Below are positions 1-5,706 of a DNA stretch of 8,341 bases, in pieces. Position 1 is the first letter of the stretch. Each line of letters starts with the position of its first letter. The DNA is taken from NCBI GenBank assembly GCA_002434595.1, contig DJKK01000141.1:1-8341 (forward strand), written 5' to 3'. The notes beneath the pieces are model-generated. The model searched no databases, had not been told where the DNA came from, and worked only from the letters and a program-made list of their open reading frames with translations. Both the position numbers and the translations under genes were made by a program. This DNA is from Alphaproteobacteria bacterium UBA6544. GTDB lineage: Bacteria; Pseudomonadota; Alphaproteobacteria; UBA8366.

Positions 1-73
1 CATCCGGTTGCAAATAGGCCCAGGCCCCGTTTCCAAGATCATGCAAACCCTTCGTGTAAGGATATTCCGCCAT
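1..73 (-). CDS. MBL-fold metallo-hydrolase, N-terminal fragment (cut by the left edge)
   Basis: Reading the minus strand from an ATG at 73 gives 24 codons, MAEYPYTKGLHDLGNG followed by AWAYLQPD, before the window ends. From memory this is the typical opening of a group of bacterial MBL-fold (metallo-beta-lactamase superfamily) hydrolases, which start with 'YTKGLHDLGNG.(Y/W)AYLQPDG.WGWSN'. The metal-binding HxHxDH motif would lie beyond the window, so zinc binding and substrate cannot be judged. The start is supported by a GGAGG Shine-Dalgarno (bases 78-82 on the complement) 4 nt before the ATG. The gene lies 114 bp downstream of the crotonase on the same strand and could be co-transcribed with it; I see no convincing promoter or terminator in the gap (a 4-bp GCGG/CCGC inverted repeat at 111-125 is too short to count). 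Family assignment is fairly good; function is unknown. Confidence 0.72.
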   Translation of the reverse strand, partial: MAEYPYTKGLHDLGNGAWAYLQPD

Positions 74-187
74 CTCGCCTCCGGCCTGCGTTCGATATCT
101 GGGACAGAATGCGGCCTAGAACCGCCCCACCGCAATATCGCCGCATCACATCTGTTCTCGAAATCGAATGGAATAGGAACAGCCGCC

Positions 188-994
188 TTAATCTCCCGTT
201 TTTGACAAACGGTCCCAATCGAATTCGAGTGGACGTTTTTCAAGGAAGTTGTTGATGGCCTCGTGGCAATAGTCCGTCGTGAATGCCACGCTCTGCGCAT
301 AAGCTTCAAGCTGACCAATCGCCCGCTCGTCCAGTGTCAACGACTGGTTCAGGACGTTCTTGGTGAGGCCGATCGCCTGTCGCGAGGCGTGACGGAAGCG
401 TCCCGCAAAGGCCATCGCCCGCTCAAGCAGCACGTCCTCGGGGTAAATTTCATAGACGATTCCCATCTCTTTCGCTTCCTCGGGTCCGAAAGACCGGGCT
501 GTAAACATCAAGTCCTTGGCGCGCTGCAGTCCGACTATGCGCGGAAGCAGGTAAAATCCGCCGACATCCGGCACGAGGCCGATACGACCGAATACAGAAC
601 AGAACCGTGCGCGCGGCGATGCCAGAATGAAATCGGCAACCAAGGCCAGGTTGAAGCCACCGCCATAGGCGGCCCCGTCGACAGCCGCAATCACTGGAAT
701 CTCTAAATTGACGAGGTTAGGCAGCCAAAGATGGAGATCCTGGATTCGCTTTCGACCGCCGACCGCCGTCTGCCGGTTCTCCGTCAGCGCTTTCAGATCG
801 CCTCCGCCACAGAATGCGCCGCCAGCGCCCGTCAACACCATTGCCTTCAGGCTTTCGTCATCACGAATTCGAAGCGTTGCATCGGCAATCTCTTCTCGCA
901 TACGGATGTCGAGTGCATTCCGTGCTTCAGGGCGATTGAGGGTCACTACGGCAACTTCATCCTTAACTTCATAGGTGATCGCTTCATAGCTCAT
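188..994 (-). CDS. Enoyl-CoA hydratase/isomerase (crotonase) family protein, isomerase-like active site
   Basis: A 268-residue crotonase, full length for the family, acting on a CoA thioester in the cytoplasm. Visible features: N-terminal strand ending VVTLNRPEARNAL (residues 16-28); first oxyanion-hole segment AFCGGGDL (60-67); second oxyanion-hole segment YGGGFNLALVAD (110-121); then FGRIGLVPDVGG (135-146) followed by LLPRIVG. The place of the first catalytic Glu of classical hydratases (Glu144 of the rat enzyme, in GGGCELA) holds Asn115, and the usual PE segment before the GLxPG loop is absent. A PDxGG motif (Asp143) is present instead, as in PaaG/enoyl-CoA isomerase-like members, so isomerisation or another crotonase reaction is more likely than classical hydration. 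I start at 994 rather than the in-frame ATG at 1048, because GGAG (1002-1005, complement) sits 7 nt upstream and the extra 18 residues are Arg-rich and unlike the family. It is transcribed divergently from the MmgE/PrpD gene. The exact substrate is unknown. Confidence 0.93.
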   Translation of the reverse strand: MSYEAITYEVKDEVAVVTLNRPEARNALDIRMREEIADATLRIRDDESLKAMVLTGAGGAFCGGGDLKALTENRQTAVGGRKRIQDLHLWLPNLVNLEIPVIAAVDGAAYGGGFNLALVADFILASPRARFCSVFGRIGLVPDVGGFYLLPRIVGLQRAKDLMFTARSFGPEEAKEMGIVYEIYPEDVLLERAMAFAGRFRHASRQAIGLTKNVLNQSLTLDERAIGQLEAYAQSVAFTTDYCHEAINNFLEKRPLEFDWDRLSKTGD

Positions 995-1106
995 AAGTAT
1001 TCTCCAATAGATCTGCGCGCGGCGGCGACGCGCCCTCGGCAGGGTCATCCCGCGACATAGACTCTATTGCGCCCACGGAGATTGGCGAAACTAGGGAGTC
1101 CAGAAA
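995..1106. promoter_or_regulatory. Divergent intergenic region with an 11-bp palindrome (possible operator)
   Basis: This 112-bp gap lies between the start codons of the minus-strand crotonase and the plus-strand MmgE/PrpD gene, so it must hold promoters for both unless transcription comes from outside. It carries a Shine-Dalgarno for each gene (complement of 1002-1005; GGGAG at 1094-1098). A perfect palindrome ATAGA-C-TCTAT lies at 1057-1067. A related ATAGATCT lies at 1007-1014, with the two ATAGA starts exactly 50 bp apart. CAATAG (1005-1010) and CTATTG (1064-1069) also form an inverted pair. I could not place a convincing -35/-10 pair on either strand. An operator role is inference; palindromes of this size arise by chance, and no regulator gene is in view. 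Confidence 0.25.
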
Positions 1107-2462
1107 ATGGGTTTGACGGCCGAGCTATGTGAGAAAATCGTCGCAACGCGTTGGGAGGACTTGAACGAGGAAGCCATCCGCCGCACGCGCCGAATTATAC
1201 TTGATGGCATTGCCGTCGCCGTCGCCGGAACGATCCAGGAGGAAGCGCCGGAGGTATTGGCCACCCATGTCAAAGCACTTGGCGGACATCCGGATTCGAC
1301 TGTTATCAATTTTGGTTTCAAGACATCGCCGGTGCATGCAGCCTATGTCAACGGTGCGTCAATGCATGTGCTCGATTTCGAACCAATGTGGCAGCCGGCC
1401 AACCATCAGGTCTCGACCACACTGCCCGCGGTACTGGCAATCTCGGAAATGCGTGGCTCCAACGGGCGAGAAGGTCTGACCGCGATGATCAAGGGCATTG
1501 AGATTATGGGCTGGGTTCGTGAAGCGTCGCGGCAAAGCGATATCAAGACCGTTCGCTTCCATCCACCGGGCCTCGTCGGGCCGCTAGGTTCTGCCGTGGC
1601 AGCTAGCCATCTGCTCAATCTCGACGCAACGAAGCTCCGCTGCGCCATCGGCATCGTTGCGTCACGCGTCGGCAGTATTCTCGCGAATGTCGGAACCATG
1701 TCGAAATCAATCAATTGCGGTCATGCCGTCGGCGAAGGCGTCGACGCGGCGCTCCTGGCCGAGCGCGGCTTCACGGCCAATCCCGATGTGATTGAACACC
1801 CACGTGGATACGTCGCGAGCTATTTCGATGAGCGTTTCGAGATCGACGACCTCTTAAATTACGGACCTCCCTTTCGCGTCACTGAGCCTGGCTACGCGAT
1901 CAAAATGTTCCCGAGCCAATTCGGCACTCACTTTGTCATCACGGCGGGCTTGGAACTGCGCGAGAAAATTGGCGACCCCTCGCGCATCCGCCGGGTCAAG
2001 CTCACCACGCCAATGATGGCCTACATCGACCGGCCTTACCCAGAAGACGGCCTCGACGGCAAGTTCAGTTGGCAATATACAACCGCGTGCGCGCTTCTTG
2101 ACGGCAAGGTCGTTATGGACAGTTTCACCAATGAGCGCCGGTTCGCCGACGATATGACGCCCATGCTGGACATGATCGATGTCGAGATGCGGGATGATAT
2201 CACTGGCAATTTTGACGAGATGTACGTTATAGCGGAAGCGACTTTGGACGACGGCAGCACTGTAACGGCGCGATGCGATGGCCCTCGCGGGAAATGGGGC
2301 ACGCCACCGATCCCGGAAGAAGATCACCTCGTCAAGGTACGCGACTGTCTTGCGTTGAAGTACGATACACAGACAACTGAACGGATTATCGAACTTGGCG
2401 GACGCTTTGACGAATTATCAGCGGACGACATCTGCAAGTTGATGGGGCTCTTGGCAAGCTGA
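1107..2462 (+). CDS. MmgE/PrpD family protein (2-methylcitrate dehydratase/cis-aconitate decarboxylase superfamily)
   Basis: A 451-residue cytoplasmic protein, the usual length for MmgE/PrpD. The family includes 2-methylcitrate dehydratase, cis-aconitate decarboxylase and iminodisuccinate epimerase. Landmarks: the N-terminal helical part with RRIILDGIAVAVAG (28-41); HAAYVNGASMHVLDFE (77-92); WQPANH (95-100); FHPPGLVGPLGSA (151-163); MSKSINCGHAVGEG (198-211); and KMFPSQFGTHFV (266-277) leading into the C-terminal alpha/beta domain. Against the cis-aconitate decarboxylase residues I recall (human D93, T97, H103, H159, K207, H277), D90, H100, H152 and K200 are kept, but T97 is Met94 and the H277 position is Ser or Gln. 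The catalytic frame is therefore intact but the substrate probably differs. The start is supported by GGGAG 8 nt before ATG 1107. It heads a run with the dehydrogenase (121-bp gap) and the second crotonase, which suggests a role in carboxylic-acid or acyl-CoA breakdown. Family certain, reaction unknown. Confidence 0.94.
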   Translation: MGLTAELCEKIVATRWEDLNEEAIRRTRRIILDGIAVAVAGTIQEEAPEVLATHVKALGGHPDSTVINFGFKTSPVHAAYVNGASMHVLDFEPMWQPANHQVSTTLPAVLAISEMRGSNGREGLTAMIKGIEIMGWVREASRQSDIKTVRFHPPGLVGPLGSAVAASHLLNLDATKLRCAIGIVASRVGSILANVGTMSKSINCGHAVGEGVDAALLAERGFTANPDVIEHPRGYVASYFDERFEIDDLLNYGPPFRVTEPGYAIKMFPSQFGTHFVITAGLELREKIGDPSRIRRVKLTTPMMAYIDRPYPEDGLDGKFSWQYTTACALLDGKVVMDSFTNERRFADDMTPMLDMIDVEMRDDITGNFDEMYVIAEATLDDGSTVTARCDGPRGKWGTPPIPEEDHLVKVRDCLALKYDTQTTERIIELGGRFDELSADDICKLMGLLAS

Positions 2463-2466
2463 TCAC

Positions 2467-2508
2467 GGCTGGTCAGAGCGGTAACAAGTTCGGAACCGCG
2501 CACCAGCC
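2467..2508 (+). other. Nested stem-loop after the MmgE/PrpD stop codon
   Basis: Five bases after the TGA, GGCTGGT (2467-2473) pairs perfectly with ACCAGCC (2502-2508). Inside it GCGGT (2478-2482) pairs with ACCGC (2495-2499), leaving a 4/2-nt internal loop and a 12-nt terminal loop. Twelve base pairs in a nested arrangement are unlikely to be accidental, but no T-rich tract follows, so this is not a standard intrinsic terminator. It could be an mRNA-stabilising or processing hairpin, or a partial attenuator between the first and second genes of the run. The function is inferred. Confidence 0.45.
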
Positions 2509-2583
2509 CACGTTGAGAACGGTTTCCCTATCCCGCCACGCAAGACAAAGCCACCCGCAATCTGACACCGAAGGGACAAACAC

Positions 2584-3528
2584 ATGAATGAGAAAAGGCT
2601 TGGATTTATCGGCGTCGGCGCCATGGGCGGGCCAATGGCACGCCGCCTCCTGGACGCGGGATATGCACTCACTATTTGCGACGTAAACGCAAAGGCGGCA
2701 GCGCCGTTAGTCAAGAAGGGTGCAAAACGCGTGAAATCGCCAAAGCAGGTTGCAGACCTCGAAACGACAATCCTAGTCAGCCTGCCGACGCCCGATGTCG
2801 TCCACGAAGTCGCCTTGGGAGAGAACGGCATCGTCCACGGCAAGGCTGTAAAAGACTATGTCGATCTTTCGACGACGGGATCGCTCATGGCGATCAAGGT
2901 GGCAAATTGTTTGGAAGCTAAGCGGATCAGCGTTCTCGACTGTCCCGTCAGTGGCGGGGTCCGGGGCGCGGAAGTCGGCTCACTCGCGCTGATGATGTCT
3001 GGACCCAAGGCGCTCGCCAAACGGGTGAAACCCGCACTCGATATTATCGGTAACAACCTATTCTATATTGGCAAGACGCGTGGCGCCGGGCAAACAATGA
3101 AACTGACGAACAACTTTCTGTCCGCAATTGGAACCGTCGCAACGTCAGAGGCTATAACGCTCGGCGTAAAAGCCGGCCTCGATCCCGCCGTCATGATCGA
3201 CGTCCTGAACGCTTCCTCCGGGCGCAACAGCGCGACCCAGGATAAATTTCCAAAATCGGTGCTGACGGGAACCTACGACAAGAGCATGGCGACCCGTCTT
3301 CTGTTGAAGGATGTCCGGCTCTGCACAGAGGAGGCGGAAGCATTGGAGGTTCCAATGTGGATGGGTGCCGCGGTCCGCCAATTCCTGACATATGCCGTCA
3401 GCCAGGGTAAGGGCGACGACCCCAGCATCTCACTCGTAAAATTATATGAAGAGTGGGCCGGCGTCGAAGTGGCGAAGAAGGCTAAAAGAAAGCCCGGTGC
3501 AAAACGCAAGACGGCAGGAAAAAAATAA
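2584..3528 (+). CDS. NAD(P)-dependent beta-hydroxyacid dehydrogenase (3-hydroxyisobutyrate dehydrogenase-like) with basic tail
   Basis: A 314-residue member of the 3-hydroxyisobutyrate/tartronate-semialdehyde/6-phosphogluconate dehydrogenase family, which oxidises or reduces a beta-hydroxyacid/semialdehyde pair using NAD(P). The Rossmann fingerprint GFIGVGAMGGPMARRL (7-22) holds G10-x-G12-xx-G15. The substrate-binding segment LDCPVSGGVRGAE lies at 118-130. The catalytic lysine is K173 in GAGQTMKLTNN, with N177 four residues on, as the family requires. The C-terminal all-helical dimer domain follows. Residues 298-314 are an added tail in which 10 of 17 residues are Lys or Arg, unusual for this family. 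The start is supported by AAGGGA 7 nt before ATG 2584. The second crotonase starts 29 bp after its stop, so the two are surely co-transcribed. Activity on 3-hydroxyisobutyrate itself is only one possibility; 3-hydroxypropionate, glycerate or other hydroxyacids are equally open. Confidence 0.94.
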   Translation: MNEKRLGFIGVGAMGGPMARRLLDAGYALTICDVNAKAAAPLVKKGAKRVKSPKQVADLETTILVSLPTPDVVHEVALGENGIVHGKAVKDYVDLSTTGSLMAIKVANCLEAKRISVLDCPVSGGVRGAEVGSLALMMSGPKALAKRVKPALDIIGNNLFYIGKTRGAGQTMKLTNNFLSAIGTVATSEAITLGVKAGLDPAVMIDVLNASSGRNSATQDKFPKSVLTGTYDKSMATRLLLKDVRLCTEEAEALEVPMWMGAAVRQFLTYAVSQGKGDDPSISLVKLYEEWAGVEVAKKAKRKPGAKRKTAGKK

Positions 3529-3557
3529 GTTTAGCGAAAATAATAGGAGAGACGGAC

Positions 3558-4286
3558 ATGTCTGAAGAGCCGGTATTGTTGAGCGAAGACCGGGACGAAA
3601 CGCGCATACTGACACTTAACCGGCCGAGCAAGCTCAACGCTATGAATGACGCCTTGGTGCACGGTCTGGTTGACGCGGTCGATGAGGCGCACACCGATGA
3701 TCAAATCGCGACCATCGTTCTTACAGGCAGTGAACGGGCTTTCTCCGCGGGAGCGGATATCAAGGAGGCTGCGACGCGCCAAGATGCAAGTCCGGAAGAA
3801 GCACGGCACCACGCGGATTTATCGCGCGCCATCTATCAACTGGGTAACCGAACAGATAAGCCCGTCATTGCCGCCGTTCGTGGATACGTGCTCGGCGGCG
3901 GCTGCAATCTTGCAATCACGGCAGATATGGTCGTCGCCGGCGAGGGTGCGGTTTTCGGATATCCAGAACTTAAACGCGGAATGGGTGCCACATTAGTCGC
4001 ACCCGGCCTGGTCCATCGCATTGGCCCAAAGGCCGCGTTTGAGCTGCTCATGCTCGCGGAGGACATTTCCGCCGATAAGGCGCTATCGCTCGGTCTAATC
4101 AACCGTGTGGTCGCGGACGACCGGGTGTTGGACGAGGCCCTGGAGATGGCCAAAACGCTCGCCGGCTATGACCGCCGTGCAATGCGGGCCACGAAAAGGG
4201 TCTTCATTAAATCGACAGAGTTACCGCTAACGCAAGCCCTCGACTCCGCCGCGGAAACTATGCTGCAACTCAGAGAAATGAAATGA
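3558..4286 (+). CDS. Enoyl-CoA hydratase/isomerase (crotonase) family protein, second copy
   Basis: A 242-residue crotonase, slightly short for the family. Landmarks: ILTLNRPSKLNAMN (17-30); first oxyanion-hole segment AFSAGADIKE (61-70); VRGYVLGGGCNLAITAD (107-123), the second oxyanion-hole region; and FGYPELKRGMGATLVAP (133-149). The position of rat Glu144 is Asn117, but Glu137 in the PE motif matches Glu164, so it keeps one of the two classical catalytic glutamates. The usual GxGG loop is replaced by GMGATLVAP, as I recall for carnitinyl-CoA-dehydratase-like and other specialised crotonases. It is clearly not a recent duplicate of the minus-strand crotonase, because the active-site loops differ. 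AGGAGA lies 7 nt before ATG 3558. It is the last gene of its run, and no clear terminator follows the TGA. The likely role is hydration or isomerisation of an enoyl-CoA; the substrate is unknown. Confidence 0.93.
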   Translation: MSEEPVLLSEDRDETRILTLNRPSKLNAMNDALVHGLVDAVDEAHTDDQIATIVLTGSERAFSAGADIKEAATRQDASPEEARHHADLSRAIYQLGNRTDKPVIAAVRGYVLGGGCNLAITADMVVAGEGAVFGYPELKRGMGATLVAPGLVHRIGPKAAFELLMLAEDISADKALSLGLINRVVADDRVLDEALEMAKTLAGYDRRAMRATKRVFIKSTELPLTQALDSAAETMLQLREMK

Positions 4287-4645
4287 TTGGAATTGGTTCA
4301 CACTACTAGCGAGTTACATTGTCAAACTTGCGATAACGGTCAGCCCAACAGCCAGTTCAGGCGAGGATTTGAGCGTCGACGCATTGACTTGACATAGCCC
4401 TTGACCAGTCCGCTTATCTTGAAGAATTCAATCTTGATGAGTTTTGGATAATTGATTGATTCGTGGAATAGTGGCATCGGTGATTCATTGAACGATGGAT
4501 CGTCGCGCGCTGGGTATGGAGTATCGATGAAGGTCGCGCGTTCGCCCTAACCCGCAAAAGTGAAACGGTGTTTAGAGAGGCGCCGGGCATCCGGCTCTAG
4601 CAATTTCCGTTAACAGCCTCCGCCACGCGACCTATACTTAATTGT
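4287..4645. other. 359-bp non-coding stretch between two operons
   Basis: I find no credible gene here on either strand. The stretch is visibly richer in A+T than the flanking genes, with repeated ATTGATTGATT-like runs near 4451-4461. It holds a 13-bp palindrome TTGAA-GAA-TTCAA at 4419-4431 (possible operator half-sites), a short perfect hairpin GCCGG-GCAT-CCGGC at 4582-4595 without a T tract, an isolated TTGACA at 4389-4394 without a good -10 partner, and the promoter at 4610-4638, described separately. It probably carries the end of the upstream transcript and the control region of the oxygenase operon. Confidence 0.6.
4610..4638 (+). promoter_or_regulatory. Sigma70-type promoter giving a predicted leaderless mRNA
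   Basis: TTAACA (4610-4615; 5 of 6 matches to TTGACA) and TATACT (4633-4638; 5 of 6 matches to TATAAT) are separated by exactly 17 bp. A start about 7 nt after the -10 box falls at 4645-4646, on or next to the A of the ATG of the oxygenase gene. There is no Shine-Dalgarno before that ATG, as expected for a leaderless transcript. The hairpin at 4582-4595 lies just upstream of the -35 box and could bind a regulator. Placement is from sequence only; the start point is predicted. Confidence 0.62.
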
Positions 4646-5698
4646 ATGAACGACTTATCGCAGTCAAAGGATGATTTTATTCCGGTAATCGATATCGGCG
4701 ACTACCTCGCAGGCGACGCGGATGCACGCGATGTCATCGCGTCGCAATTGCGCCACGCCATGGAGAATGTTGGTTTCTACATCTTGGACAATCATGGCGT
4801 CTCGATAGAACAGATCGAGTCGACACTTGAGGCGGTCAAACGGTTCCATGCGCAGCCTCTCGAAGCCAAAATGGCCCTACTGGGAAACGAGCACAACATC
4901 GGATATATGGCGGTGAATACGAGCCGTTCCCGTGCTTCGCAAGTGGACGCCGACGCAGTAAGGAAACCAAATTTCGTGGAAGCGTTCTTCGTAAAACGCG
5001 ACCTGCCGTCGGACCATCCCGACGTCGTTGCCGGGAAGCTGTATCGTCCGGCGAATATGTGGCCGGAAGAACTGCCGGGATTTCGCGAAACCATTCTAGC
5101 CTATTGCCGGACGATGGAGGCCTTGTGCCAGCGAATGCTACCGCTCTACGCATTGGCGCTGGACCTGCACGCTGACTATTTCGAAGAACCCTTTTCGGAA
5201 GCAACCTATTCGTTTCGTATGTCTCATTACCCACCCGCCGAGCTCGGCGAAAAGGATCAATTTGGCGTCTCTGCTCATACCGATTCAAGCTTCCTTACAA
5301 TGCTGCCGCAAGGTGATCTCCCGGGGCTAGAAGTCAAACTGCCAGGCCATGATTGGCGACTTGTAGAAGCCTCACGCGGGTCGATCGTTGTCAATTCAGG
5401 AGACCTCATGCGGCGCTGGACGAACCACCGGTTTCTGTCGACGCCACATCGGGCGATCAACAACAATCCCGGCAAAGATCGATACGCTATCCCGTTCTTC
5501 TTTGACGCTCATGTCGACTATCCGATGTCGTGCCTGCCGACCTGCCAAGGGTTGGAAAATCCGGTGCGCTATGAAGCGATCACTTACACCGATTACATGA
5601 AGTGGTTCTCGCGCAAGAACTACGATCATGTTCGCGACAAAGCGGGCACCGAGGCGGATGACCCTGGCGTTCCCAGAACACAATCCATTCGAGACTGA
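4646..5698 (+). CDS. 2-oxoglutarate/Fe(II)-dependent oxygenase, isopenicillin N synthase family
   Basis: A 350-residue soluble oxygenase, normal length for the family. Such enzymes use Fe(II), O2 and usually 2-oxoglutarate to hydroxylate, desaturate or cleave a small molecule. The N-terminal DIOX_N-type domain begins with FIPVIDIGDY (11-20) and NVGFYILDNHGV (41-52). The double-stranded beta-helix core has the iron ligands H211 and D213 (VSAHTDSSF) and H268 (STPHRAIN). The cosubstrate arginine is R279 in RYAIPFF. The usual R-x-S motif reads R-Y-A, so the Ser that normally helps hold the 2OG carboxylate is Ala281. ATG 4646 is the right start, because the conserved PVIDI begins 12 residues later and the next Met would delete it; no Shine-Dalgarno is present, fitting the leaderless promoter directly upstream. 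The flavoprotein follows after 8 bp, so the two are co-transcribed. The substrate is unknown; homologues range from ethylene-forming enzyme to amino-acid and nucleoside hydroxylases. Confidence 0.93.
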   Translation: MNDLSQSKDDFIPVIDIGDYLAGDADARDVIASQLRHAMENVGFYILDNHGVSIEQIESTLEAVKRFHAQPLEAKMALLGNEHNIGYMAVNTSRSRASQVDADAVRKPNFVEAFFVKRDLPSDHPDVVAGKLYRPANMWPEELPGFRETILAYCRTMEALCQRMLPLYALALDLHADYFEEPFSEATYSFRMSHYPPAELGEKDQFGVSAHTDSSFLTMLPQGDLPGLEVKLPGHDWRLVEASRGSIVVNSGDLMRRWTNHRFLSTPHRAINNNPGKDRYAIPFFFDAHVDYPMSCLPTCQGLENPVRYEAITYTDYMKWFSRKNYDHVRDKAGTEADDPGVPRTQSIRD

Positions 5699-5706
5699 AT
5701 AGAAAC

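Noticed and set aside
196..212. Inverted repeat CCGTTT-TTGAC-AAACGG as a terminator of the first crotonase
   Set aside because: It lies within the last codons before the stop and no T-rich tract follows on the minus strand; the stem is only 6 bp.
263..706. 147-codon plus-strand open frame opposite the first crotonase
   Set aside because: It is antisense to a well-conserved crotonase, has no recognisable motif and no ribosome site; long antisense frames are common in G+C-rich coding DNA.
995..1048. N-terminal extension of the first crotonase to an ATG at 1048
   Set aside because: The 18 added residues are Arg-rich and not family-like, whereas ATG 994 has GGAG at proper spacing.
1854..2327. 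157-codon minus-strand open frame inside the MmgE/PrpD gene
   Set aside because: Antisense shadow of a conserved gene; its residues follow from the codon pattern of the sense strand and show no family motif.
4389..4420. TTGACA (4389-4394) as a second promoter
   Set aside because: The hexamer 17 bp downstream (GCTTAT) matches TATAAT at only 3 of 6 positions, and TATCTT at 4415-4420 is too far away (20 bp).
4502..4540. Direct repeat GTCGCGCG (4502-4509 and 4533-4540)
   Set aside because: Only 8 bp of low-complexity CG-rich sequence, without further copies; expected by chance.
4582..4595. GCCGG-GCAT-CCGGC hairpin as an intrinsic terminator of the left operon
   Set aside because: The stem is 5 bp and is followed by TCTAGCAATTT rather than a T tract; it is nearly 300 bp from the last stop codon.
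4836..5288. 150-codon minus-strand open frame inside the oxygenase gene
   Set aside because: Arg-rich, motif-free antisense shadow of the oxygenase frame.
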